Source: Devosia ginsengisoli
Lineage (GTDB): Bacteria; Pseudomonadota; Alphaproteobacteria; Rhizobiales; Devosiaceae
Direction: 5' to 3'
DNA length: 64,000 nucleotides
NCBI RefSeq assembly: GCF_024707105.1
Contig: NZ_JANQAJ010000005.1
Location: forward strand, 310,001 to 374,000
The notes below the pieces were generated by a model. The model searched no databases. It was not told where the DNA came from and saw only the letters and a program-made list of their open reading frames with translations. Made by a program: the position numbers and the translations under genes. Below are positions 23,922 to 33,266 of the stretch, piece after piece. Within the stretch, counting starts at the first letter, position 1, and each line of letters starts with the position of its first letter.

Positions 23922-24751
23922 GGGACAAGAACATGAACCGACACGATCCAGCCCTCAGCAGCGACACGCCGCGCCTTTATGCCGAAGGCGTCACCATCGG
24001 CTATGACAGCCGGGTCATTTCAAAGGACCTGTCGGTGGCCATTCCCGACCGCTCCTTTACGGTCATCGTCGGCGCCAATGCTTGCGGCAAGTCCACGCTG
24101 CTGCGGGCACTGTCGCGGCTGATCAAGCCGTCGACGGGCAGCGTAGTGCTGGACGGGCAATCGATATCGAGCTTCCCCGCCAAGGAAGTGGCGCGGCGGC
24201 TGGGCCTCTTGCCCCAGACCTCCATTGCGCCCGAGGGTATTTCGGTGGCCGACCTCATCGCGCGTGGCCGCTATCCGCACCAGAAGCTGCTGCGGCAATG
24301 GTCGCGCGAGGACGAGGCGGCGGTGGTCGCTGCCATGGAGGCCACCAAGGTCACCGAACTCAGCCATCGGCTGGTCGATGAACTTTCGGGTGGCCAGCGC
24401 CAGCGCGTCTGGGTCGCCATGGTCCTGGCGCAGGAAACTCCGCTGCTGCTGCTGGACGAGCCGACCACATTCCTCGATATCACCCACCAGATCGAACTGC
24501 TCGACCTGCTGGGCGGGCTCAACCGGCGCAACGGGCAGACCATCGTCGCCGTGCTGCATGATCTCAACCACGCCTGCCGCTACGCGACCCACATCATCGC
24601 CATGCGCGACGGCGCGGTGATTGCCGAAGGCCCGCCGCGCGAGATCGTCACCGCCGAAATGGTCGAGGCCGTATTCGGCCTGCCCTGCATCATCATCGAC
24701 GACCCGATCGCGCATACGCCGCTGGTCATTCCGCGCGGCGCGGCGCTTTAG
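23918..24751 (+). CDS. Iron-siderophore ABC transporter ATP-binding protein
   Basis: 277 aa (or 272 aa from ATG 23933). Walker [18 protein letters not shown] (Ala-Cys inside the loop is seen in FepC-like proteins), Q-loop LLPQTSIAPEGISVADLIAR, signature [17 protein letters not shown], Walker B LLLLDEPTTFLDITHQIELL and switch His VLHDLNHACRYA. Energises the two permeases. No periplasmic binding protein gene is present in the cluster or elsewhere nearby, so the receptor must be encoded at another locus. Its end overlaps the convergent ABC-F gene by 4 bp. Confidence 0.93.
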   Translation: MRDKNMNRHDPALSSDTPRLYAEGVTIGYDSRVISKDLSVAIPDRSFTVIVGANACGKSTLLRALSRLIKPSTGSVVLDGQSISSFPAKEVARRLGLLPQTSIAPEGISVADLIARGRYPHQKLLRQWSREDEAAVVAAMEATKVTELSHRLVDELSGGQRQRVWVAMVLAQETPLLLLDEPTTFLDITHQIELLDLLGGLNRRNGQTIVAVLHDLNHACRYATHIIAMRDGAVIAEGPPREIVTAEMVEAVFGLPCIIIDDPIAHTPLVIPRGAAL

Positions 24752-26370
24752 CTCCTGAGGCCGGGGGCTTCCTGGCCGGTGCTCTGCACATATTCGGTAT
24801 AGCCGCCGCCATAGGTGCGGACGCCTTCGGGCGTCAGTTCCAGCACGCGATTGGAGAGCGCAGCGAGGAAATGGCGGTCGTGGCTGACGAACAGCATCGT
24901 GCCCTCATACTGGCTGAGCGCTGATATCAACATTTCCTTGGTGGCGATGTCGAGATGGTTGGTCGGCTCGTCCAGCACGAGGAAATTCGGCGGATCGAAC
25001 AGCATGATGGCCATGACCAGCCGCGCCTTTTCGCCACCTGACAGGACGCGGCATTTCTTGTCGATCTCGTCGCCGGAAAAGCCGAAGCATCCCGCCAGCG
25101 CCCGCAAAGGTGCCTGTCCGGCCTGCGGGAAACTGTCCTGTAACTGCTCGAACACGGTGCGGTCGCCGTCGAGCACATCCATGGCGTGCTGGGCAAAGTA
25201 GCCCATCTTGACGCTGGGACCGCGCGAGACGGTGCCGCTGTCCGGATCGGCGGTGCCGGTGACCAGCTTGAGCAGGGTGGACTTGCCGGCACCGTTGACG
25301 CCCATGATGCACCAGCGCTCCCTGCGGCGGACATGGAAATCGAGCCCGTCATAGATGGTGCGGCTGCCATAGCTCTTGCCGACGCCCTTGAGCAAAGCGA
25401 CGTCCTCGCCCGAGCGCGGGGCAGGGCGGAATTCGAAATTGACGGTCTGCCGGCGCTTGGGTGGCTCGACGCGGTCGATCTTGTCGAGCTTTTTCACCCG
25501 GCTCTGCACCTGGGCGGCATGGCTGGCGCGGGCCTTGAAGCGGGCGATGAAGTCGAGCTCCTTGGCCAGCATGGCCTGCTGCCGCTCGAACTGCGCCTGC
25601 TGGTTCTTCTCGGCAATGGCACGCTGCTGCTGGTAGAATTCGTAATTGCCCGAATAGGTGGTGAGCGAGCCGGCATCGATCTCGACGATCTTGGTGCAGA
25701 TGCGGTTCATGAATTCGCGGTCATGGCTGGTCATGAACAGGGCGCCGGAATAGTTCTGCAGGAAATCTTCGAGCCAGATCAGGCTTTCGATATCGAGGTG
25801 GTTGCTCGGCTCGTCCAGCAGCAAAGCATCGGGGCGCATGAGCAGGATGCGGGCGAGCGCCACGCGCATCTTCCAGCCGCCACTGAGCGCGCCGACATCG
25901 CCGTCCATCATTTCCTGGGAAAAGCCGAGGCCGTCGAGCACTTCGCGGGCGCGGCCGTCGAGCGAATAGCCGTCCAGCTCCTCGAACTGATGCTGCACCT
26001 CGCCATAGCGCTCGATGATGGCGTCCATCTCGTCTGATTTGTCGGGGTCGCCCATATCGGCTTCGAGCGCGCGCATCTCGGTAATGAGGGCGCTGACCGG
26101 GCCGGCGCCGTCCATGACTTCGGCCACGACGCTGCGGCCAGCCATCTCGCCCACATCCTGGCTGAAATAACCGATCGTGGTGCCGCGATCGATGGAGACC
26201 TGGCCTTCGTCGGGCTGCTCCTCGCCGGTAATCATGCGGAACAGGGTGGTCTTGCCGGCGCCATTGGGACCGACCAGGCCGATCTTCTCGCCCTTCTGCA
26301 ACGTGGCCGACGCCTCGATGAAGACGATCTGCTTGCCGTTCTGCTTGCCGATGCTTTCGAGACGTATCAT
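24748..26370 (-). CDS. ABC-F family ATPase (YbiT-like)
   Basis: 540 aa, two ABC domains and no membrane part. First: Walker A GLVGPNGAGKTTLFRMITGE, signature ALSGGWKMRVALARILL, Walker B LLLDEPSNHLDIESLIWLED. Second: MGVNGAGKSTLLKLVTGT, VLSGGEKARLVMAIMLF, FLVLDEPTNHLDIATKEML. Between them is the charged linker QQQRAIAEKNQQAQFERQQA reaching the ribosomal P/E site in this family. ABC-F proteins act on stalled or special ribosomes. Lack of a long C-terminal coiled coil argues against Uup; YbiT-like is closest by length and linker. Confidence 0.9.
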   Translation of the reverse strand: MIRLESIGKQNGKQIVFIEASATLQKGEKIGLVGPNGAGKTTLFRMITGEEQPDEGQVSIDRGTTIGYFSQDVGEMAGRSVVAEVMDGAGPVSALITEMRALEADMGDPDKSDEMDAIIERYGEVQHQFEELDGYSLDGRAREVLDGLGFSQEMMDGDVGALSGGWKMRVALARILLMRPDALLLDEPSNHLDIESLIWLEDFLQNYSGALFMTSHDREFMNRICTKIVEIDAGSLTTYSGNYEFYQQQRAIAEKNQQAQFERQQAMLAKELDFIARFKARASHAAQVQSRVKKLDKIDRVEPPKRRQTVNFEFRPAPRSGEDVALLKGVGKSYGSRTIYDGLDFHVRRRERWCIMGVNGAGKSTLLKLVTGTADPDSGTVSRGPSVKMGYFAQHAMDVLDGDRTVFEQLQDSFPQAGQAPLRALAGCFGFSGDEIDKKCRVLSGGEKARLVMAIMLFDPPNFLVLDEPTNHLDIATKEMLISALSQYEGTMLFVSHDRHFLAALSNRVLELTPEGVRTYGGGYTEYVQSTGQEAPGLRS

Positions 26371-26472
26371 GCGGTGGGGATTCCTGCGTGCCGCACCGAG
26401 GGGCGCAGCGAAAGCGCCCGTAAAGCATTGCCGGCGCGCAGGCGCAAGGCCGCCTGTGTCACAGGGGGTATG

Positions 26473-27552
26473 CTAGCGCGGATGCCGCGCCACGCCGTCC
26501 GATCCGAAGATGATGGCGCGGGCGGGGTCGAAGGTCAGGTCGACACTCCCGCCGGGCTTGAGATCGTGGTCGCCGTCGAGCACCACCAGCCATGATGTTC
26601 CCGAGGGCAGCTTGAGGCTGATATTGGTTTCGTTGCCCAAACGCTCGACCAGCATCACTTCCCCGACGATGGTGCCGGCCCGGTTGAGCAGGTCATGCGG
26701 GCGGATGCCGAGCGTGACCGTGTCGCCCGGCTTGATGCCCGTGCCATCGGCCGGGATGGCCATGGTGGCAAGGTCCTTGCCCGCTACGGTGATCGTGTCG
26801 GCGACAACCGATTCCACCGTCACGCCGATGAAGTTCATCTTGGGCGAGCCGATGAAGCCGGCAACGAAGAGATTGGCTGGGCGCTGGTAGAGCTCGATGG
26901 GTGCGCCCACCTGCTGCACCACCCCGCCATTAAGCACCACGATCTTGTCCGCCAGCGTCATGGCCTCGACCTGGTCATGCGTCACATAGACCATGGTGGC
27001 GCCGAGATCCTGATGGAGTTTGGCCAGTTCCATGCGCATGTCGACGCGCAGGGCGGCGTCGAGGTTGGACAGGGGTTCGTCGAACAGGAACACTTCCGGC
27101 TGGCGCACGATGGCGCGACCGATGGCGACGCGCTGGCGCTGGCCGCCGGAAAGCTGGCTCGGCTTGCGTTCGAGCAGATGTTCCATCTGCAGGATTTTCG
27201 CGGCTTCGCGAATTTTCTGGTCGCGCACATCCCTGGGCGTCTTCGCCAGTTTCAGCCCGAAACCGACATTGTCGTAGACCGTCATATGCGGGTAGAGCGC
27301 ATAATTCTGGAACACCATGGCGATGCCGCGGTCGCGCGGCTCGACGGCGTTGCACAGCTTGTCGGCGATCCAGAGTTCGCCCCCGGTTATATCTTCCAGC
27401 CCCGCGATCATGCGCAGCAGGGTGGACTTGCCGCAGCCCGATGGGCCGACAAAGACGACGAATTCGCCATGGGTGACGCTGAGATCGACGCCCTTGATGA
27501 CTTCGACTTCGCCATAGCTCTTGTGGAGCGCTTTCAGTTCGAGGCCAGCCAT
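26473..27552 (-). CDS. Sugar ABC transporter ATP-binding protein (UgpC/MalK type)
   Basis: 359 aa. Walker [22 protein letters not shown]-loop [20 protein letters not shown], signature [20 protein letters not shown], Walker [21 protein letters not shown], switch [20 protein letters not shown], and a C-terminal OB-fold regulatory domain from residue 240 ([20 protein letters not shown]). Last gene of the leftward sugar-import operon; drives the two permeases encoded upstream. Confidence 0.94.
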   Translation of the reverse strand: MAGLELKALHKSYGEVEVIKGVDLSVTHGEFVVFVGPSGCGKSTLLRMIAGLEDITGGELWIADKLCNAVEPRDRGIAMVFQNYALYPHMTVYDNVGFGLKLAKTPRDVRDQKIREAAKILQMEHLLERKPSQLSGGQRQRVAIGRAIVRQPEVFLFDEPLSNLDAALRVDMRMELAKLHQDLGATMVYVTHDQVEAMTLADKIVVLNGGVVQQVGAPIELYQRPANLFVAGFIGSPKMNFIGVTVESVVADTITVAGKDLATMAIPADGTGIKPGDTVTLGIRPHDLLNRAGTIVGEVMLVERLGNETNISLKLPSGTSWLVVLDGDHDLKPGGSVDLTFDPARAIIFGSDGVARHPR

Positions 27553-27556
27553 GGGT

Positions 27557-28384
27557 CTATCCTTTGACGGCGCCAGCGGTCATCCCCGCCACGATCTGCC
27601 GGTTGAAGAACAGGAAGACCAGCAGGGGCGGGATGGTGATGAGGGCGATATTGGTGAAGAGCAGGTTGTAGGACGTCTGGAACTGGCTCTGGAAATTGTA
27701 GAGCGTCAGCTGCACCGTCGCATTGGCATTGCCCGGCAGATAGTAGAGCGGATTGGTGAAGTCGTTGAAGACGGCCACCGACTGCACCACGATATTGGTG
27801 ACCGTCACCGGCCAGAGCAGTGGCAGGATGACCCGGAAGAACACGTCGAACGGCCGGGCGCCATCGATGATCGCCGCCTCGTCCAGCTCGCGCGGAATGG
27901 TGGCGATGAAGGCGCGGTAGAGGATGATGGAGAAGGGCAGGCCATAGGCCACCTCGATCAGGATCATGCCATGCAGCTTGCCGAAGAGGCCGATGCCCTG
28001 CAGCAGCCAGATGGTGGGGACCACGGCCGGCGGGATCATCAATCCGGCCAGGATCAGGAATTCGATAAGCCCGTTGAAGCGCGTCTTGCGGCGCTGCAGC
28101 ACGAAGCCGACCATGGCGGCGAAAATGACCAGCAGAGTGACGCTGGCGACCGTCAGGATGGTCGAATTGATGAAGGCGGTGAGCAGCATCCAGTTGCGGG
28201 TGGTGACCACCTCGAGGATGTTGCTCCACAGATGATTGCCGTCCGGCCAGGAGAAGTCGCGCAGGGCAGACTGCTTCTGATCCTTGAACGTGGTGAGGAT
28301 GATGAAGGCGAAGGGCACGAGAAACACCACGCCCGAAGCGAGAATGGCGACGGCACCCAGCCAGTAGCGGCGAACGAAACTCAT
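27557..28384 (-). CDS. Sugar ABC transporter permease (MalG type)
   Basis: 275 aa from ATG 28384 ([20 protein letters not shown]). The track begins at 28765, but that part is an out-of-frame reading of the upstream permease. Six membrane segments; the EAA loop is seen in [20 protein letters not shown] followed by [11 protein letters not shown]. The start overlaps the MalF-type stop by 4 bp, and the ATPase gene follows 4 bp after its stop. The substrate is probably a rhamnoside or rhamnose-containing sugar, given the alpha-L-rhamnosidase gene in the operon. Confidence 0.93.
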   Translation of the reverse strand: MSFVRRYWLGAVAILASGVVFLVPFAFIILTTFKDQKQSALRDFSWPDGNHLWSNILEVVTTRNWMLLTAFINSTILTVASVTLLVIFAAMVGFVLQRRKTRFNGLIEFLILAGLMIPPAVVPTIWLLQGIGLFGKLHGMILIEVAYGLPFSIILYRAFIATIPRELDEAAIIDGARPFDVFFRVILPLLWPVTVTNIVVQSVAVFNDFTNPLYYLPGNANATVQLTLYNFQSQFQTSYNLLFTNIALITIPPLLVFLFFNRQIVAGMTAGAVKG

Positions 28385-29292
28385 TCGTGCCCCTCCCGGC
28401 GGTTGAGCAGCATGGTCAGCGGCACCACCAGCACGGCGATGAGAATGAACAGCACCACATTGCCGGCGGTGGAGAGGCCATAGAAGCCGGCCTGGTATTG
28501 CTTGTAGATCACCGAGGCGACGGTGTCGGAGGCAAAGCCCGGCCCGCCACGCGTCATGGCCCAGATGAGATCGAAGGTGCGCAGCCCGCCGATAAAGCTG
28601 AGGATGATGACGGTGACCGTCGCCGGCCGGCACAGGGGCAGGGTGATGTAGAGAAAATTCTGGAAGCTGGTGGCGCCGTCGATGCGAGCGGCCTCGTAAT
28701 AATCCTTGGGAATGGCGACGATGCCGGCAATGTAGATGACGGTGGCGAGACCCACCCCCTTCCACACATCGACCAGAGCCACCGAGAACAGCGCCAGATT
28801 GGGATCGACCAGCCAGCCTGGCCCCTTGATGCCGAGCAGCGCCAGTCCTTCATTGATCATGCCCTGGGTGGGGTGCATCAGCACGGTGAAGGTGATGCCG
28901 ACGCCGACGGTAGAGACCAGCACCGGAAAGAACACCACCGAGCGCAGATAGCCCCGCGCCGCGATCTGGCTGGTGAGCAATACGGCGAGCAGCAGGCCGA
29001 GCACGACCTTGAGCCCCGATGTCACCACCGCATAGATCACGGTATTGACCAGCCCCTTGATGAGAAAGGGCTCGCGCAGGAATTGCGCGAAATTGTCGAA
29101 GCCGATGAAGGTGGAACTGAAGAGGTTCCAGCGGGTGAGGCTGAAATAGAGCGATGCCACAGTCGGCAGCAGGAACAGCACGCCGTAAATGATGGCGGCG
29201 GGCAGGAAGAACCAGCCCGGATAGGGCGAGCGGCGCTTCATGGCCGGAAGGGGAACAGCACTGGCCGTTCCGGTCTCAGTCATCACAGCCAT
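28381..29292 (-). CDS. Sugar ABC transporter permease (MalF type)
   Basis: 303 aa from ATG 29292 (MAVMTETGTASAVPLP), which has GGAG six bases upstream; the track start at 29337 lies inside the intercistronic hairpin. Six membrane segments; the EAA loop is IPKDYYEAARIDGATSFQNF followed by LYITLPLCRPATV. Pairs with the MalG-type permease. Confidence 0.92.
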   Translation of the reverse strand: MAVMTETGTASAVPLPAMKRRSPYPGWFFLPAAIIYGVLFLLPTVASLYFSLTRWNLFSSTFIGFDNFAQFLREPFLIKGLVNTVIYAVVTSGLKVVLGLLLAVLLTSQIAARGYLRSVVFFPVLVSTVGVGITFTVLMHPTQGMINEGLALLGIKGPGWLVDPNLALFSVALVDVWKGVGLATVIYIAGIVAIPKDYYEAARIDGATSFQNFLYITLPLCRPATVTVIILSFIGGLRTFDLIWAMTRGGPGFASDTVASVIYKQYQAGFYGLSTAGNVVLFILIAVLVVPLTMLLNRREGHE

Positions 29293-29312
29293 GGGCGACT
29301 CCGTTGGAAGTT

Positions 29313-29348
29313 GGCGGCTCCGGGTGAGACCAGGCACCCGAAGCCGCC
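29313..29348. other. Intercistronic hairpin after the sugar-binding-protein gene
   Basis: Arms GGCGGCTCCGGGTG and CACCCGAAGCCGCC (one mismatch), 8-base loop, between the binding-protein stop and the MalF-type start, without a T-run. Probably protects the binding-protein mRNA. Confidence 0.55.
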
Positions 29349-29361
29349 CATGTGCAAGAGC

Positions 29362-30660
29362 TTACCAGCCCGGGAGGCCAAGCTGCTGGGCCTGCTTGCG
29401 CACGTCCTCGTCATAGAGCGCGGCGCCATCGGCAGCCGGGCGGATGCCCGAACCGACTTCGACAGTGATCTGCTCGAGTGCCGGCCCCTTGATCGGCGAC
29501 AGGAATTCGAGCGCCGGGCCGTTCTGCCCGCCTTCGGCGAAATAGGGCAGCATGTCGCTCACCGCCGGCGGCACGTCATCGGGCAGGGTGCAGCCATTGA
29601 CCAGGTAGGGGCCGGAGGCGCCGCCGGCACGGGTCTGGGCTTCGCAGCCCTCGACGCTGGCGACGAAGGCCACGAACTTCTTGGCGGCATCGAGGTTCGA
29701 AGTGGTGTTGGGGATATAGAGCCCGTCGGGCATCCACACCGTCAGGCCGTTGAGGTCGGCCTCGTCGCCGGGCTGGGCGAAAAAGCCGACATTGTCGAGC
29801 ATGTCGGGATAGGACGCGGCGATGGCCGTGGTGGCAAAGGTCAGCATGGGATAATGCGCGCCTTCCCCGGAGGCTACCATGCGCAGGCCGTCGTCATACG
29901 TGGCGGCGCCGAAATCCTCATTGAACAGGCCCGCATCATGGGTTTCCTGCAGCTTCTCGAAGCCGCGCAGGGCGGCTGCATCGCTGGCAAACTTGGCCTC
30001 GCCCGCCGTATACCGGCTGGCAAAGCTGGGATCCTTGGCCGAGACATTGTAATAGTCGGCCAGCACGAATAGCTGGCTGGTCCAGGTGTCGCCATAGGTC
30101 TGGATCACGGCGACCTTGCCGGCTTCCTTGATCTTCTCGTTATTGGCCATGAATTCGGCCCAGGTCTTGGGAACGGAGAGGCCCAGCTCTTCATAGATGG
30201 CCTTGTTGTAGTAGATGCCGCCGCCCATGGCCGCACCCATCGGCGCACCGCGCACGGTGCCATCGGGCGCCGTCACCACCTGCTTGAACGAGGCCTGCAC
30301 ATCGGCCTGCCAGGGCTCGTTGGTCAGGTCGACCAGGAACTGGGCCGGATTGATCGCCTGGAACAGCGAGCCGGAATTGTAGCGGAAGATATCGGCCATG
30401 GAACTGGTGGCCAGCCGCGTCTTGACGAGGTTGTCGCCTTCCGAACCACCGGGGCGGGTTTCGATGTCGATATTGATGTCGGGATTGGCCGCCTCGAACG
30501 ACTTCACCAGTTCCTCGGCCACCGCCACGCCGTCGGCGCCGCTGGGAATGAGGTAGGTGAGGTTGATGCTCTGGGCATGGGCTACGCCCGTCAACGCCGT
30601 CATTGCCATGAGGCCTGCCGACAGGCAGGCCAGGGCAATCCTGCGGGAAGTCTTGGTCAT
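29362..30660 (-). CDS. Sugar ABC transporter substrate-binding protein (family 1)
   Basis: 432 aa from ATG 30660, preceded by GGGAGAGAG; the track start at 31107 runs into the GH78 gene. Signal peptide MTKTSRRIALACLSAGLMAM, cleavage near GVAHAQ. Family-1 (MalE-like) features: SFEAANPDINIDIETRPGGS, TRLATSSMADIFRYNSGSLF, YNKAIYEELGLSVPKTWAEF, and AAKKFVAFVASVEG near the end. Captures the sugar in the periplasm for the permeases downstream. Confidence 0.93.
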   Translation of the reverse strand: MTKTSRRIALACLSAGLMAMTALTGVAHAQSINLTYLIPSGADGVAVAEELVKSFEAANPDINIDIETRPGGSEGDNLVKTRLATSSMADIFRYNSGSLFQAINPAQFLVDLTNEPWQADVQASFKQVVTAPDGTVRGAPMGAAMGGGIYYNKAIYEELGLSVPKTWAEFMANNEKIKEAGKVAVIQTYGDTWTSQLFVLADYYNVSAKDPSFASRYTAGEAKFASDAAALRGFEKLQETHDAGLFNEDFGAATYDDGLRMVASGEGAHYPMLTFATTAIAASYPDMLDNVGFFAQPGDEADLNGLTVWMPDGLYIPNTTSNLDAAKKFVAFVASVEGCEAQTRAGGASGPYLVNGCTLPDDVPPAVSDMLPYFAEGGQNGPALEFLSPIKGPALEQITVEVGSGIRPAADGAALYDEDVRKQAQQLGLPGW

Positions 30661-30718
30661 TGGTCTCTCTCCCATTGCGCCCGCACCATGCGGGCAGTCC
30701 AAGCCGCCGCCTGTTCGA

Positions 30719-33106
30719 TCAGGGCGTGCGGGCATTGATGCTGTGTTCGGCGCGCGCCTGCCGCGCGACCGGCATGTAGGTGAAGGTGATCGTGTGCTTG
30801 CCTGATGCGAGGGCGTGGTCGCCCTTGCCATCCCAGGCGGTGCCATCGATCTGTGCATTGCGATAGTCGGGCTTGAAGCGCAGCAGGCCGCGCGACCCGG
30901 CGGGCACCTCGACCTCGTAGCGGACCTGGTCGCCCTCGGCCGTCCATTCGGTACGGATATCGCCGCGCGGGCTGGCATGGCTGGCCTTGACCGGTGACAG
31001 GTCGGCGATGATGGTTGGTTCGAAGATGATGGTGGCAAAGCCCGGATCGGTCTCGTCCGGCCGGAAGCCGGCCACGCCTTCCAGCAGCCACTGGCACACC
31101 GCGCCATAGGCGTAGTGATTGTAGGAATTCATCTGCGGATTGTAGATCGAGCCATCGGCCTGGATGGCGTCCCACCGCTCCCAGATGGTCGTCGCGCCCA
31201 TCTTGACCTGATAGAGCCAGCCGGGGACGTCCTCTTGCAGGAACACATCGGCGGCGAGCCCGGTCTCGCCGATCTTGACCAGAGCCGGCAGCAAGGCCGG
31301 GGTGCCGATGAAGCCGGTGCCGATGCGGCCGTCCGAGCGGGCAATGGTGGCCTTGAAATAGCGTTTGGCTGCTTCGTATTTGTCCTCGGGAATGAGGTCA
31401 TGGAGGAACGCGAGCGCATAGGAGGTCTGGTCGTCATAGGCCAGTCGCCCCGAAGGCGTGATGAATTCACGGGCGAAGGCCGCCTTGACCTCGGATGCCA
31501 TCTTTTCGAGACGCGTGGCGATATCGGTTTTGCCGGTAATGCGGGCGATACGGGCGACCAGCGTAGACGTGATGAACAGATAGATGGTCGCGGCGGCATC
31601 GTCGCCAATGGTCGGCAGCGGCTTGGCCGAAGGCCCGCCCGGCTGTAGCCAGTCCCCGAAGGAGAAGCCGCGCCCGCCCCATTCGCGTGGTGGTGAGACC
31701 ACCGGGCCATCGCTGATCGACCAGACGAAATCGACCCACCTGACCATGGAAGGTAGCGCTTCGCTGAGAAAGGCCTTGTCGCCGTAGTGCAGGTAGAGCT
31801 GCCAGGGAATGACCGCGACGGCATCACCCCAGCCGGTGCTGCCATAGAAGCCCGGATAATCCTTGGGATTAAGCTTGGTCGGGTCGGGCACGACATGGGG
31901 CACGGCGCCGTCCGGCCGCTGGTCGGCCATCAGGTCGCGCATCCATTTGTGGAAGAAGCCCTGTACCTCCCCGAAATAGGCGGCGGTGCCGGCAAAGACC
32001 TGCGCATCGCCGGTCCAGCCTAGGCGCTCGTCGCGCTGCGGGCAATCGGTGGGCACTTCGATGAAGTTGGCGCGCTGCGACCAGACGGTGTTGAGCACCA
32101 GCCGGTTGACCAGTTCATTGCCGGAGGTGAAGGCGGCCCTGACCTCGGTGACCGAGCTGATCGGCACCGAGACGATGCTGTCGAGCTTTGCCCTGCCCTT
32201 GATGGTGACGCGAGCGTAGCGGAAGCCCTGGAAGGTGAAATAGGGCCGGTAATGCTCCCGGTCGGTACCGGCCAGGGTATATTCCAGCCGCGCCGCGGCG
32301 GTGCGGAAGTTCACGTTGTAGAATTCGCCGTCCTGGTTCAGCACTTCGGCATGTTCCACCGTGACAGTGGCCCCGGCCTCGCCACTCACGTCGAAGGCGA
32401 CATAGCCGCCGCTGTTCTGGCCGAAGTCGTAGACCATGCGGCCTTCGGCATCCGTCCAGCTCTTGACCACGGGGAGCGGGGCGAGTTCGCGGACCGGCGT
32501 CGTTTCATGGGCAATGAGCTTGCTGTTGTCGAAGACGATGGCGGCGCTGCCGGCCGTGACCTTGGGCGTGAAGCGTGCATCGAAGATTTCGCCGAAATAG
32601 ATGCCCGACTTGCGCACCGGCAATTCGCCGCTGTCCCAGCTTGCGTCTGTGACCAGCAGCGGGGCGCCATCGCCCTTGCCCGAATGCAGTTCGGCGATGG
32701 CGGCGATCTCGCTGCCCCAGGTGTTGAAGATCGGGAATTTGCCCCACATCATCTGCGAGCGCAGCCAGCCATCGGCCAGCCAGATTTCGATGCGGTTCTC
32801 GCCCGGCGCCAGCAGGTCGCCCACGGCATAGGTCTGGTAGCTCAGGCGGACGTCATAGCTCGTCCAGCCCGGCGTCAGCAGATCGTTGCCGACGCGCTTG
32901 CCATTGATGAAGCAGCGATAGAGGCCGAGCGCCGAGATATAGAGCACTTCGCGGCCGCCGACGCTGTCGAGCGTGAAGCTCTTGCTGAGGAAACTGGCTG
33001 GCGTTTCGACGCCCTTGTCGGCCAGGGGCCGAACCATCTGTGCGGACCAGTTGCGCCCGGAAATAGTGCCCTGCGCCGATGCAGACGGTGCCAATGCGTC
33101 GTTCAC
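30719..33106 (-). CDS. Alpha-L-rhamnosidase, GH78 family
   Basis: 795 aa from GTG 33106 (VNDALAPSASAQ), chosen because GGGAGGATCGGC precedes it; the track start at 33358 crosses the LacI gene promoter. Domain order of GH78: N-terminal beta domain (LYISALGLYRCFINGKRVGN, DLLTPGWTSYDVRLSYQTYA), concanavalin-like domain with VYDFGQNSGGYVAFDVSGEA, then the (alpha/alpha)6 barrel with the catalytic-region stretch IEVPTDCPQRDERLGWTGDA (acidic residues expected to be general acid and partners) and a C-terminal beta domain (NSYNHYAYGAVCQWLLEGVA). No signal peptide is visible, so it works in the cytoplasm on imported rhamnosides. First gene of the leftward operon. Confidence 0.92.
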   Translation of the reverse strand: MNDALAPSASAQGTISGRNWSAQMVRPLADKGVETPASFLSKSFTLDSVGGREVLYISALGLYRCFINGKRVGNDLLTPGWTSYDVRLSYQTYAVGDLLAPGENRIEIWLADGWLRSQMMWGKFPIFNTWGSEIAAIAELHSGKGDGAPLLVTDASWDSGELPVRKSGIYFGEIFDARFTPKVTAGSAAIVFDNSKLIAHETTPVRELAPLPVVKSWTDAEGRMVYDFGQNSGGYVAFDVSGEAGATVTVEHAEVLNQDGEFYNVNFRTAAARLEYTLAGTDREHYRPYFTFQGFRYARVTIKGRAKLDSIVSVPISSVTEVRAAFTSGNELVNRLVLNTVWSQRANFIEVPTDCPQRDERLGWTGDAQVFAGTAAYFGEVQGFFHKWMRDLMADQRPDGAVPHVVPDPTKLNPKDYPGFYGSTGWGDAVAVIPWQLYLHYGDKAFLSEALPSMVRWVDFVWSISDGPVVSPPREWGGRGFSFGDWLQPGGPSAKPLPTIGDDAAATIYLFITSTLVARIARITGKTDIATRLEKMASEVKAAFAREFITPSGRLAYDDQTSYALAFLHDLIPEDKYEAAKRYFKATIARSDGRIGTGFIGTPALLPALVKIGETGLAADVFLQEDVPGWLYQVKMGATTIWERWDAIQADGSIYNPQMNSYNHYAYGAVCQWLLEGVAGFRPDETDPGFATIIFEPTIIADLSPVKASHASPRGDIRTEWTAEGDQVRYEVEVPAGSRGLLRFKPDYRNAQIDGTAWDGKGDHALASGKHTITFTYMPVARQARAEHSINARTP

Positions 33107-33147
33107 GCCGATCCTCCCAGTCAAAAAGCTGCGAGCTGTATGCTCGT

Positions 33148-33179
33148 CTGTAGAATGTTCTACGTGTATCGTTCTACAG
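33148..33179. promoter_or_regulatory. Nested inverted repeats: LacI-type operator candidate
   Basis: CTGTAGAA (33148-33155) and TTCTACAG (33172-33179) form an 8-bp inverted pair, and the left arm also belongs to the tighter palindrome GTAGAA-TG-TTCTAC (33150-33163). It lies in the divergent gap between the GH78 and LacI genes. TTCTAC occurs twice and GTAGAA once, so two overlapping sites are possible. Confidence 0.55.
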
Positions 33180-33266
33180 ATTTGTCGACTTGGCAATGGT
33201 CTTTTTGAAACGCCGTGTGATAAGGCTGGCGACGGGCCGAATCCCGGCATCTGGGGACAGCAGCGC

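Noticed and set aside
28387-30072. 561-aa plus-strand ORF
   Set aside because: Antisense shadow of the MalF-type permease and sugar-binding protein genes.
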